Shown piece after piece: positions 19,901-29,000 of a DNA stretch of 64,000 nt; positions within the stretch are counted from its first letter, which is position 1, and the number at the start of each line of letters is the position of its first letter. The DNA is taken from positions 84,501 through 148,500 of the forward strand of contig NZ_CP017477.1 in NCBI RefSeq assembly GCF_001761365.1, in the 5' to 3' direction. The notes under the pieces were generated by a model. It saw nothing but the letters and a program-made list of their open reading frames with translations. It was not told where the DNA came from and made no database searches. The DNA comes from Polaribacter vadi. Lineage in GTDB: Bacteria; Bacteroidota; Bacteroidia; Flavobacteriales; Flavobacteriaceae. The position numbers were made by a program, and so were the translations under genes.

Positions 19901-19994
19901 AACATCTAATGGATCTCCAATTGGTGGAGGTATAGATCAAGGTTTTTACCCAAGTCCAAAGACATTTTTATTAGGAATAAATGTTAATTTTTAA
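16947..19994 (+). CDS. SusC-like TonB-dependent glycan transporter
   Basis: Outer-membrane active transporter for oligosaccharides, 1015 residues from the ATG at 16947. That start gives a signal peptide (MRKKITLLLFTFITVLASAQ); a longer GTG start at 16917 overlaps the -7 promoter element and is rejected. A carboxypeptidase-regulatory-like domain (about 22-105) is followed by the plug (VVIGYGTQKKKEVTGAV and the SusC signature IRGVSTNG with LILLDGRV) and a 22-strand barrel ending in VNF. It pairs with SusD, which begins 10 bp after its stop. The PUL context (GH16, GH17, GH30, GH149) points to laminarin oligosaccharides. Energy would come from the TonB/ExbBD system encoded elsewhere. Confidence 0.93.
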   Translation: MRKKITLLLFTFITVLASAQTINVKGVVKDAISGEVLPGVSISIKGTTLGTETDFDGLYNLPQISKGSILVFNYLGYKKKEVIVADSEMINVSLEQSTEALDEIVVIGYGTQKKKEVTGAVAVVSSQTIDDLKPTRIEQALQGQVAGVNITQSSGSPGAASNIRIRGVSTNGDSRPLILLDGRVIEDLSVVNPSDIESINILKDASAGIYGVRAANGVILVTTKTGRKNSDFKSILNMQIGFQQTTREIPMLNGTEYALLANEAFAANGEALPFSNISGIGQGTNWQNQVFENAPTFNIDYTLNKGTEKSTYSFGLSVLSQDGIVGGDKANFNRSNLRFNYNTDILDNLKFTSSTIYTNTNKKNLIENTLGSILFNAVNMPPTTPVRNPNGSFSQPPVIGTGIEVANPLAQIDNAENRTWINKISGSYGLNYSFLDYFSVETRFQANYSVVNSNTFNPVYNYGNGSVFNNDISTFTDFQQSYFDYTFDAFAKYERVYNDVHDVKAMLGTSIFKSTSRFEKNLTSNASGTNINDVVLGNDVLNGNGLEIFINNNNGSNLSFDSRLLSYFARLQYAYDGKYLFSAVIRRDGSSNFGPENKFGFFPTASAGWVASEEDFLRDSDMISFLKLRASYGIIGNDRIPGFRFVSILNGESEYVFDNQLAQGLAIGPIANPEIKWEQQIPLNFGVDVELLNKVNITMDYFKKTTEDLLVSAQTSGIIGVAAPGSLVPVVNAGTVVNKGFEFSIGYKDDISEDFRYNVNYNFTKLKNEVTFVGNQTGIIEGGSFGVGQEPPSRMEAGFPIGYFYGYQTNGLFQSQAEVNAHATQTNAAPGDLRFVDTNGDGIIDPDDRTYIGDPIADITMGLNLSFNYKRFDFNAYAFVSLGNEIVRNYERNLPLTNRPAYYLDRWTGAGTSDSFPRVTTGATSNNLFSDFYVEDGSFLRLQSVQLGYSVGQNLLDRLEFDKVRFFVSATNLFTISDYKGYDPTTSNGSPIGGGIDQGFYPSPKTFLLGINVNF

Positions 19995-20004
19995 AAAAAA
20001 TATC

Positions 20005-21480
20005 ATGAAAAAAATAAATATAAAAATATATACATTATTACTTTTAGTAGGTTTTAGTTTTTCTTGTAGTGATGATTTTGTTGAAGTAAAACCAACATCT
20101 ACCAATTCAGAAGATTTCTTTAATACTCAAGAAGATTACGAAAAAGCAATTATTGGTGCGTACGATTTGTTACAATCTACTTATTTAAATGTAATGTTAG
20201 GAGAAATAGCTTCAGACAATTCTTTAGCTGGAGGAGAAAGTGCAACAGACACTCCAGGTATTCAAGAAGTAGATGATATGATTCATACACCTCTAAATGC
20301 TCAATTAAGAGATATATGGAACTGGATGTTTGCTGGTGTAAACAGAGCAAATTATATTCTTGAATTTAAAGATAAAACAGATTTTGCTGGTAAAGAACAA
20401 ATAATAGCAGAAGCTACTTTTTTAAGAGCATATTATTATTTCGAGTTGGTAAAATGGTTTGGAGATGTTCCTTTATCAGTTGATGAAAGAATTTTATTTG
20501 GAGAACAATTTACCATTGATAGAACTCCCAAAGCAGAAGTTTATGCACAAATAGAAGCAGATTTAATATTTGCTGCTAATAATTTGCCTTACGTACAATC
20601 TCAACCAGGCAGAGTAACTAAAGGTGCAGCACAAGCTTTATTAGGAAAAGCATATTTATATCAAAATAAATTTACAGAATCTGCAACTATTTTAGATGAT
20701 TTAATTCTAAATGGGCCTTATGATTTAGTAGCAGATTATAATACAATTTTCGAAGAAGCAGGAGAAAATAATATTGAGTCTGTTTTTGAAGTTCAATATT
20801 TTGAAGGTCAAGGTGCAAGTTTCGATTGTTTACAGTGTAGTGAAGGTAATGTAGCAGTAGGTTTTAATGGAGTTAGAGCATATTCAGGGCCAGATTTTTC
20901 ATCAGGATTTAGTTTTAACGTGCCAGTTCAAGAAGTTGTAGATGCTTTTGAAGCTGGAGATTTAAGAAAAGATGTTGCAATTTTAGATATTAATGCTTGG
21001 GCTACAAGTACAGGAGCAACTTTTGGAACAGGAAATGAGCACACAGGCTATTACAACAGAAAATACATTCCTAGATTAAGAAGTAATTCAGCTCAAGGAG
21101 ATAGAAATTTAACGAATCCTAACAATTATAGAGCTATTCGTTTTGCAGATGTATTGTTAATGGCTGCAGAAGCTTTTAATAAAAGTTCAACACCAAATGA
21201 CGCAAAAGCACAAACTTATCTAAATAGAGTAAGAGAAAGAGCTTTTGGAAATTCAGCGAATAACATTACAGCAACAGGTACTACGTTGTATAATAATATA
21301 CTAAGTGAAAGAAGAGTGGAGCTAGTAGGTGAAGGGCATCGTTTTTTCGATTTAGTTAGAACAGGAAAAGCAGCTCAAGAAATTGATGGTTTTGAAGCTG
21401 ATAAAAATGAGGTTTTTCCAATACCAGCTATAGAAATTCAATTAGCAGGAAATAGATGGGATCAAAATCCTAATTACTAA
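20005..21480 (+). CDS. SusD-like surface glycan-binding lipoprotein
   Basis: Partner of the preceding SusC: a helical TPR-type lid protein that binds glycan at the surface, 491 residues. The ATG at 20005 gives a standard lipoprotein signal (FSFSCSDDF); an earlier in-frame ATG at 19981 lies inside SusC and is rejected. Typical SusD features: FLRAYYYFELVKWFGDVPL near residue 135, and the C-terminal block LSERRVELVGEGHRFFDLVR with the following KNEVFPIPAIEI. It lies between SusC and the binding lipoprotein at 21501 with a 20-bp gap, within one operon. Binding of laminarin oligosaccharides is inferred from neighbours. Confidence 0.93.
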   Translation: MKKINIKIYTLLLLVGFSFSCSDDFVEVKPTSTNSEDFFNTQEDYEKAIIGAYDLLQSTYLNVMLGEIASDNSLAGGESATDTPGIQEVDDMIHTPLNAQLRDIWNWMFAGVNRANYILEFKDKTDFAGKEQIIAEATFLRAYYYFELVKWFGDVPLSVDERILFGEQFTIDRTPKAEVYAQIEADLIFAANNLPYVQSQPGRVTKGAAQALLGKAYLYQNKFTESATILDDLILNGPYDLVADYNTIFEEAGENNIESVFEVQYFEGQGASFDCLQCSEGNVAVGFNGVRAYSGPDFSSGFSFNVPVQEVVDAFEAGDLRKDVAILDINAWATSTGATFGTGNEHTGYYNRKYIPRLRSNSAQGDRNLTNPNNYRAIRFADVLLMAAEAFNKSSTPNDAKAQTYLNRVRERAFGNSANNITATGTTLYNNILSERRVELVGEGHRFFDLVRTGKAAQEIDGFEADKNEVFPIPAIEIQLAGNRWDQNPNY

Positions 21481-21500
21481 AATTTATAAAAAATATTATA

Positions 21501-23507
21501 ATGAAAAAAATTAAAAACTTTTACAAAATCTTTTTCTTACTATTTTTAGTAATAGCTTGTGAGGAAGATTTAAGAGACACCTCTTTTACAGATGCAATAA
21601 CAGCACCAAAAAATGTAAGTGCAATCTTCAATATCACTCAAGATAATACAGGTTCAGTTACAATTACGCCAAGTGCAGAAGGTGCTGCTGGTTTTAAAGT
21701 TATTTTTGGAGATGATTCAGATTCAGTAACATTATTACCTGGAGAAAACGCTAATAAAATTTACGAAGAAGGTTCTTATAACGTAACAATTGTAGCTTCT
21801 AATTTAAAAGGAGATGAAACTGAAATAACTCAGCCTTTAGTAGTTTCTTTTAAAGCTCCAGAAAATGTAGTTGTTACTTTAGAAAATGATGCAGCAATAA
21901 CAAAGCAAGTAAACATTACTGCAACAGCAGATTTTGCAACTATGTACGAATTTTATTCTGGAGAAACAGGCGTTAATCAGCCTGCAGCAACAGCAAATAT
22001 TGGCGAAACTATAAAGTATCAATATCAAACTCCAGGAATTTATTCAACTAGAGTTATCGTAAAAGGTGGTGCCATTGCTACAACAGAATATACAGAAGAA
22101 TTTGAAGTTACAGAAATTTTAGCGCCTTTATCAGCAGCACCAACTCCTAGAAATAGAGTTGAAACAGATGTTGTATCTATTTTTAGTGATAAATATACAA
22201 ACGTAACGTTAAATGAATTGCCTACAGATTGGTCAGCTACAAATTTTGAAGCAACAACTATCGATGATAATAATGTTTGGAAACTTACAAATTTAGATTT
22301 TTTAGGAATGGTTACTAATTATGATACTGGTATCGATATTTCTGGAATGGAAATGATGCATATTGATTATTGGGTACCTGAAGGAATTACAAACGGATTA
22401 TCTGTTAAGTTAGTAAATACAACCGAAGATCCTAAGCAAGAAGCAGAAGTTTCTTTGGGAACTACCATTGGTGGCTCTTGGCAAAGTATCGAAATTAATA
22501 TGTCAGACTTTGATGCAGGAAATTTATCAAATAAAGAAAAAATTACACAAATATTAATTGATTCGGATGGAGTTGCAGGCGTTGTTTATATTGATAATTT
22601 CTATTTTTATAAAGCACCAGCAGCTGCACCTTTTGATGGTGGATTACTAACCAATGGAGATTTTGAAAACGGAAGTGATTCTTGGCTAATTGGTGTAGAT
22701 GACAGTAGTTCAGCACCAGTTGTAACAGATGGAGGAAATACCTATTATTCTGTGAATGTAACAAATGCAAACCCAAATGAGCCTTATTTGGTAAATGTTA
22801 GTCAAAAACTTAATATAGTTCAAGGAAACACATATGTTTTAACGTTTGATGCTTGGTCTGATGTAAATAGATCTATAATTGGAGGAATTGGATTAAGTGG
22901 AGGAGATTTTTCAAATGATTCAAAACCAGTAAATATTACAACAACAAGATCACAATATGAGTTAATCCTTTCATCAGAATCTTTTGGAGCTGCTGATGCA
23001 CGTGTTTTGTTCGATTTAAATGGAGAAAATGGTTTGGTAAATATTGATGACGTTTCTTTAAAATTACAAGTAAATAACTTATTAAGCAATGGAGATTTTG
23101 AAAACGGAAGCGACTCTTGGATCGTTGGTGTAGATGATACTAGCTCAGCACCTGTTGTAACAGATGGAGGAAATACGTATTATTCTGTAAACGTAACAAA
23201 TGCAAATCCAAACGAACCATATCTTGTAAATGTTAGTCAGAAATTAGAAATTGTTCAAGGTAACACATATACTTTAACTTTTGATGCTTGGTCAGATGTG
23301 GAGAGAGCTATAATTGGTGGTATTGGTTTAAGTGGAGGAGATTTTTCAAATGACTCAAAACCAGTAGACATCACAACAACTAAAACAAATTATACACTTA
23401 CACTATCTTCGGAAAATTTCGGAGCTACTGATGCTCGTGTTTTATTTGATTTAAATGGAGAAAATGGATTAGTTAATATTGATAATGTTGTTTTAACAAT
23501 CAACTAA
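21501..23507 (+). CDS. Multi-domain surface glycan-binding lipoprotein with duplicated CBM4-like module
   Basis: Lipoprotein (FLVIACEEDL) of 668 residues in the SusE position. Domains: two PKD/Ig-like beta-sandwiches (about 35-205), a VVSIFSD...YIDNFYFY beta-sandwich (about 220-372) also found in the proteins at 29215 and 44324, and two nearly identical C-terminal modules (382-526 and 527-668). These begin NGDFENGSDSW and end VLFDLNGENGLVNID, a layout typical of CBM4/CBM_4_9 domains, a family with known beta-1,3-glucan binders. No catalytic residues are apparent. It probably captures laminarin for GH16 and SusCD. The duplication is also clear at the DNA level, so it is recent. Confidence 0.82.
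   Translation: MKKIKNFYKIFFLLFLVIACEEDLRDTSFTDAITAPKNVSAIFNITQDNTGSVTITPSAEGAAGFKVIFGDDSDSVTLLPGENANKIYEEGSYNVTIVASNLKGDETEITQPLVVSFKAPENVVVTLENDAAITKQVNITATADFATMYEFYSGETGVNQPAATANIGETIKYQYQTPGIYSTRVIVKGGAIATTEYTEEFEVTEILAPLSAAPTPRNRVETDVVSIFSDKYTNVTLNELPTDWSATNFEATTIDDNNVWKLTNLDFLGMVTNYDTGIDISGMEMMHIDYWVPEGITNGLSVKLVNTTEDPKQEAEVSLGTTIGGSWQSIEINMSDFDAGNLSNKEKITQILIDSDGVAGVVYIDNFYFYKAPAAAPFDGGLLTNGDFENGSDSWLIGVDDSSSAPVVTDGGNTYYSVNVTNANPNEPYLVNVSQKLNIVQGNTYVLTFDAWSDVNRSIIGGIGLSGGDFSNDSKPVNITTTRSQYELILSSESFGAADARVLFDLNGENGLVNIDDVSLKLQVNNLLSNGDFENGSDSWIVGVDDTSSAPVVTDGGNTYYSVNVTNANPNEPYLVNVSQKLEIVQGNTYTLTFDAWSDVERAIIGGIGLSGGDFSNDSKPVDITTTKTNYTLTLSSENFGATDARVLFDLNGENGLVNIDNVVLTIN
22644..23507 (+). 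repeat. Tandem in-frame duplication (period 435 bp) encoding two CBM-like modules
   Basis: Unit A 22644-23078 and unit B 23079-23507 are two consecutive copies. The proteins they encode differ at roughly 20 of about 140 positions, mostly towards the C-terminal end of each unit, and DNA similarity is easily seen by eye (for example GGAGATTTTGAAAACGGAAG in both). Such long identical stretches are a potential site of recombination that would vary module number. Confidence 0.9.
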
Positions 23508-23550
23508 AATAGCTATTGAAATAAAAGTTAACTCTAAAAAAATATAAAAA

Positions 23551-24465
23551 ATGAAAAACATAAAAAATAGTTATATAATTCTATTTTCTTTAATGATTGC
23601 TCTTTATGGCTGTCAAGAAAATGAGTATTCATTTGGTGAAATTATTACACCATCTAATATACAAGTTACAGCAGAAATTGCTGGAGCAGATGCTGCAAAT
23701 CCTAATGGAGATGGAACAGGAGAAGTTAAATTTATGGTAACTGCAGATAATGCTTTATCATATAAATTTGTTCATGGAGCAACAGAATATGTAACATTAA
23801 CAGGAGAGCAAAATATTATTTTCAGTAATTTAGGTTTAAATACATATACTGTTAGTGTAATTGCATCAGGAACAGCAGGTGTGTCTTCAACTAAAACGAT
23901 TCAAGTAGATGTTTTAGCTACGTATTCAGCTCCAGAAGAGTTAAAAACAAAATTATTCAACTTTGATCCTGCAACACCAAATGCAGTAACTTCAAGAACT
24001 TGGAAAATTAAAGCATCAAAAGATAAACATTTTGGTTTAGGTCCAGTTGGTGGAACAAAAAACGCAGAATGGTATGGAGCTGGACCAGATGAAAAAGCTG
24101 GTGTTGGTATGTATGATGATCGTTTTACGTTTAGTTCTGATGGAGTTTTTACATACATAACAAATGGAGATATTTTTGGTAGAAATCCTTACGTTGTTAA
24201 TGATTTAGGTCCAAATACAGATGGAAGTGTAAATGGAGCAGATATAGAAAATTATGCCTATGAAGATTATGTTGGTTCTTTTCAACTTACAGCACCTGGA
24301 GGAGTAGAAACCATTAATTTATCTTCGAAATCATTCATAGCATATTATACTGGTGGTAATTTTCAATATGAAATCTTTGACAGAGGAACACCTAATGAGT
24401 TGATCTTAAAAACTACAGATGCAAATAGCGAATTTGACTGGTGGTTTACAATAGAAATAGAATAA
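23551..24465 (+). CDS. PKD-domain surface lipoprotein, SusF position, probable glycan-binding
   Basis: Lipoprotein (IALYGCQENEYS) of 304 residues. An N-terminal PKD-like domain (about 30-125, with AGADAANPNGDGTGEVKF) closely matches the PKD domain of the next gene (IGADSNNLNGDGSGQIKV), suggesting they arose from a common module. The rest (about 130-304) is an aromatic-rich beta domain (TWKIKASKDKHFGLGP, WYGAGPDEKAGVG, FDWWFTIEIE), lipocalin-like in pattern. No catalytic motif was found. It lies 8 bp before the GH16 gene and in the SusCD operon, so a role in binding laminarin at the surface is the simplest view. Confidence 0.7.
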   Translation: MKNIKNSYIILFSLMIALYGCQENEYSFGEIITPSNIQVTAEIAGADAANPNGDGTGEVKFMVTADNALSYKFVHGATEYVTLTGEQNIIFSNLGLNTYTVSVIASGTAGVSSTKTIQVDVLATYSAPEELKTKLFNFDPATPNAVTSRTWKIKASKDKHFGLGPVGGTKNAEWYGAGPDEKAGVGMYDDRFTFSSDGVFTYITNGDIFGRNPYVVNDLGPNTDGSVNGADIENYAYEDYVGSFQLTAPGGVETINLSSKSFIAYYTGGNFQYEIFDRGTPNELILKTTDANSEFDWWFTIEIE

Positions 24466-24472
24466 AAAAAAT

Positions 24473-25570
24473 ATGATGATAAAAGAATTTATAACTAATA
24501 AAGGCTTCTTTGCCTTTATTAGTTTTTTTTTACTAATTGCTTGTGGTAGTCCAGAAAACGGGACAGACACCATAATTTCAACAGATATATTTCCAGAAAA
24601 TTTAAATATTTCAGTGGCAATTATTGGAGCTGACTCCAACAATTTAAATGGAGATGGTTCAGGGCAAATAAAAGTAACAGCGAATGCAATAAACGCAGTT
24701 TCTTATCTTATTAAATTTGGAGATGGAAAAGAGGTAACAAATACTTCAGGAATAGCAGAACATACTTATATAGCTGATGGTTTAAGAACTTTTACAATAG
24801 AAGTATTTGCATATTCTAGCACAGAAAATTCAATTGGAGATTTTAAGAAAATAGACATATTTATTTCACAAAATGGACAAGCATTAGTTTGGTCTGATGA
24901 ATTTAATGTTGATGGTGCACCAAATCCAGATAATTGGGGCTATGATATTGGAACTGGAAATAATGGTTGGGGAAATGGAGAGTCTCAATATTATACAAAT
25001 AGTTCCAATAATGTAATTGTAGAAAACGGACTTTTAAAAATTACAGCGAAAAAAGAAAGTTTTCAAGGCGCTAATTATACATCGTCAAGATTATTGTCTA
25101 AAGGAAAATTCGATTTCACTTATGGAACAGTAGAAGTAAGAGCAAAATTACCAACTGGGAAAGGTACTTGGCCTGCAATATGGATGTTAGGTGCCAATTT
25201 CGAAACAGCTCCTTGGCCTGCTTGTGGTGAAATAGATATTATGGAACATGTTGGGAATGATCAAAATAAAATTCATTCAACATTACATTACCCTAATAAT
25301 TTTGGTGGAAATGGTAATGGAAACAGTATTCCTGTTGCAAATGTATCTTCTGAATTTCATGTTTACGAAGTAGTTTGGGATAAAGACACCATACTTTTTA
25401 CTGTGGATGGAACTGAAATTCACTCATTTTCAAATAATGGTAATGTGCCTTTTAATCACGATTTTTTCATCATTTTAAATGTAGCAATGGGAGGAAGTTT
25501 TGGTGGAGCAATAGATGAAAATTTCACAGAATCTACAATGGAAATTGATTACGTAAAAGTGTTTCAGTAA
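24473..25570 (+). CDS. GH16 endo-beta-1,3-glucanase (laminarinase) with N-terminal PKD domain
   Basis: Surface or secreted lipoprotein laminarinase of 365 residues (lipobox LLIACGSPE). A PKD domain covers about 40-130 and the GH16 jelly roll about 135-365. The catalytic signature is GEIDIMEH, with nucleophile E253, D255 and acid/base E258; the extra Met gives the beta-bulge form ExDxxE typical of laminarinases and lichenases of this clade. WSDEFNVDGAPNP and the NWGYDIGTGNNGWGNGE block at the start of the domain are laminarinase hallmarks. Last gene of the SusCD operon. It should cut beta-1,3 bonds in laminarin outside the cell, feeding oligosaccharides to SusCD. Confidence 0.92.
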   Translation: MMIKEFITNKGFFAFISFFLLIACGSPENGTDTIISTDIFPENLNISVAIIGADSNNLNGDGSGQIKVTANAINAVSYLIKFGDGKEVTNTSGIAEHTYIADGLRTFTIEVFAYSSTENSIGDFKKIDIFISQNGQALVWSDEFNVDGAPNPDNWGYDIGTGNNGWGNGESQYYTNSSNNVIVENGLLKITAKKESFQGANYTSSRLLSKGKFDFTYGTVEVRAKLPTGKGTWPAIWMLGANFETAPWPACGEIDIMEHVGNDQNKIHSTLHYPNNFGGNGNGNSIPVANVSSEFHVYEVVWDKDTILFTVDGTEIHSFSNNGNVPFNHDFFIILNVAMGGSFGGAIDENFTESTMEIDYVKVFQ

Positions 25571-25665
25571 TGTGTTCTTTTAGATGTTGAAATTTATAAA
25601 GTAATAAAAATTTGAGCATTAATGATAGGTAAAATAGTTCTATTCGTTAATTAGTGATAAAAATC

Positions 25666-25708
25666 AAAAGTTAAAATTGTTAACGTTTAAATTATAATTT
25701 TAACTTTT
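25666..25708 (+). terminator. Inverted repeat after the SusCD-GH16 operon, possible terminator
   Basis: AAAAGTTAAAATT (25666-25678) and AATTTTAACTTTT (25696-25708) are exact reverse complements with a 17-base loop, starting about 95 bp after the GH16 stop. The stem is AT-rich and the T-run lies within the right arm, so it is a weak intrinsic terminator candidate separating this operon from the next promoter. Confidence 0.45.
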
Positions 25709-25786
25709 TAACATGTTTTTTGTTCAGTTTTGATTGCAACCAAGAATAGAATTAAAAAAAAAGACCACATCATTCAGTTATTTTAC

Positions 25787-25945
25787 AATACAATACCACA
25801 ACATTCCTAAAATAACGATTATTCAATAAGTTTTTTATGCAGCTTTAAAGCCTTTAATCTGTAAGGATTCATTGTAAATATTATCATGTATACTTTTTGT
25901 TAAGGTTTATTTTATCAAATTGACAAAAAAAAATCTTTAAATTTA
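25787..25945 (+). promoter_or_regulatory. Operator pair and promoter of the long laminarin operon
   Basis: This 464-bp gap (25571-26034) holds a distal box AATACAATACCACAACA (25787-25803; half-sites AATACA and ACAACA, 11 bp apart) and a proximal box TGTATACTTTTTGTTAAGG (25887-25905; TGTATA and TGTTAA). A -7-like TAAATTTA starts at 25938, 51 bp after the proximal box begins, exactly the spacing seen before SusC. About 90 bp of untranslated leader would follow before the ATG at 26035. Confidence 0.7.
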
Positions 25946-26034
25946 TGAATCACTAATAATTCAACTAATATAATTGATTTTGCTTTTCTTACTTCTTAAC
26001 AATAAAGCACAATCTTAATTTAAAAAAGAAAATT

Positions 26035-29000
26035 ATGAAGAATATTTTTTTAAGATTGTTACTTTTCTTATTCACTATAAGTTTGTATTCTCAAACCCAA
26101 AAAGTATCCATTGTAAACGATGCCAAAGGAATGATGCTAACTGTTGATGGAGAGCCATTTATGGTAAATGGAATTAATTGGGATTATGTGCCAATTGGCT
26201 ACAATGTTTTAGATGCAAAATTTTGGGAAAAATCAGATGCAACTATTAAAGCTGGTTTAGATGAAGAAATGCCTGTATGGCAAAATATGGGTGTTAATGC
26301 CATAAGAACATATATTGGAATGCCTCCAAAATGGATTACTTATATCTATGAGAATTTCGGAATTTATACAATGATAAATCATCAATTTGGAGCTTATGGA
26401 ACTACAATAAATGGTGTGTATAATCCAAAAACACAATATTCAGATCCAAAGGTTCGTAAACATCTTATTGATGAAGCAGTAAATATGTTAAACCTATACA
26501 AAGACACTCCTGGATTGTTACTTTTTATGTTGGGGAATGAAAATAATTATCACTTAACATGGGAAGGTTCTGAAACTGATGAAGGCATTATTATTAATGA
26601 TGATGATGTTGCAAAACAAAATGAGGCTAGAGCCATGTATAAAACATTTAACGATGCTGCTATCGCAATGAAAAAAGTGGATACCTCTCATCCAATTGGT
26701 ATTTGTAATGGAGATTTATTGTATTTAGATATTGTTGCAGATGAATGTAAAGATATAGATATCTATGGAACCAATATGTATAGAGGAGTATCCTTTTCTG
26801 ATGCTTTTTCTAGAGTTGATAAAGAATTTAACAAACCTATTTTATTTACAGAATTTGGTGCTGATGCTTTTAACGCAAAAGATAATAAAGAAGACCAATT
26901 AATGCAAGCCTATTATATGGTTAATAATTGGAAAGAAATTTATGAAAATGGATATGGTTTAGGGAAAGCAGAAAATTCTATTGGAGGTTTTACTTTTCAA
27001 TCTAGTGATGGTTGGTTCAAAGCAGGTTTTGATGAACGTAAAAATGCAGAAGTACATGATACAAAAGCATCTTGGCCAAGTAATGGATATAGCAGAGATC
27101 AAGCAGCAGCAAATGATAAAAACATGAATGAAGAATGGTTTGGAATCGCTGCAAAAGGTCCAACAGATATTAGAGGTCTTTATACATTATACCCAAGAGC
27201 ATCTTATTACGCTTTAAAAGAAGCGCATCAATTAAATGTGTTTGAAAGTACACCAATAACCGTTGAAAATCACTTTAAAAACATCAATCTAATGGATGCT
27301 GTTTTAAGGGCAAGAGGAGATAAAGCATCTATGGGTAGTACAGATAAAATTCAACTAACCAATTTAAGAGCAGAATTTACAACTTTTAATACAGGTGGAA
27401 CTTTGTTAACAACGCCTAAATTTTCAGATGGTACAGGTCAAACAATTCCAGACAGACGAGGTTTTGATCACATGCAATCTTATTATGTTGGGGTAAAAGG
27501 ACAGCCTTCTGCAAACATGAAAGCTGAAGTTAATTTTAACATTTTAGGAAATGTTGCAGGTAACCCAATTGATGATATTTTCTATGAAAATGTAGGGAGA
27601 CCAATACAAGTAGAAACTCCAAATGGTACTACAACAATTACAGATAACAATCGATTAAGAGTTTATAACGCAGAATTTGAATGGAATGCCAAAGATTTTG
27701 ATATGAGAGGTTTTTATAGAACTGGGCATTATCATTGGAGTTATGAAGGAGATTTCTTTAATCTTTATCCAGAAGCTTATTATGGACCAAATTTAGATAT
27801 CTATAATGGAGAAATTCTAGGTGTTGAAGTTGATGGTAAAGGAGCTTTAGAAGGATTAAAAGCTGCATTTGGACCACAACTTTTTTGGGGAGCAAATCCA
27901 GCAGTATTTTTAAAATATCAAAAACAAGTTGGTAGCTATGGTTTATCAGCAATTTATCATAAAGATATTGTTCAAGGAAGTGGAATTGATGCTACAGGAA
28001 GTAGAATTTTAGATCCAGAACAATCAAGATCAGGTGTTATACCTCCATTACCAACAGAAAGAGCAACTTTTGCTATCGAAAGAAAACTAAATAAATTTGG
28101 AATAACATTAGGCGCAATGTGGGGTGGTAAACCTTTAAATGGTAGAAGTTATCAAGATATAAATGACAATGGTCAAGTTGTAAATGATAAAATCCAGTCT
28201 AAAGATAATTGGGGTGGAAAAGCAAAATTAACTTTTACTGATGGTGGTTTTAATTTCTATGCACAAGGTTCTGTTATGGGATTAGTTGCAAATGGAGGAG
28301 GAGACCCAACATTAGTTTTTACAGGTTGGAAATTGAAAGATTCTGGTAGTGGAAACATGACCAATTTTTTAACGGGTATTGCTTATAATTTTGGAGGTAA
28401 ATTTCAAATTGCACCAAATTTTTTATATCAAAAACCACTAATTGCTGCAATGCCAAATGGTGTTGATGCTCCTGGAAGATTAAGAAATGTTATTGATGAT
28501 CCATTTGCTGTAAGAGCAGGAAATAGAGAAATGACTGCAGGAGAAATTCTTTTTACGTACGATCCTACTCCTGCAACATATATGTATGAGTTTGATAATG
28601 ATAGAGCAGAAGATGCAAAGTTTGCAATGAATTTAGGTTTTGTATATAGAAGTTTACCAACAACTCAAGATGCAGCAATTGGTTTCTTAGCAGATCGTAC
28701 TTTTTTCCCTTTCGAAAAATCTGCACCAGCACAAGATTTATGGGAAGTAAATTCGAGAATTGTATCTAAAGTACATCCAGATTTAGGTTTAATTGCCAAT
28801 TTGTACTATGGAACAGGTCAAGCAAATGGAGATAGTGAAAGACTTATTTATAGAGGTGGAGCGGATTTAAGAATGATCTTAAATAAAATGAAAATTACAG
28901 GAATGGTTAAAGTAAACGACTGGGGACCTTTTGATTATCATAGAGATTTTAACTTGACATATCCTTTACAGTTAATGTTAGATGTATCAACATCAATAGG

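Noticed and set aside
19981..20004. Upstream ATG for SusD
   Set aside because: It lies inside the SusC gene; the ATG at 20005 gives the standard lipoprotein signal.
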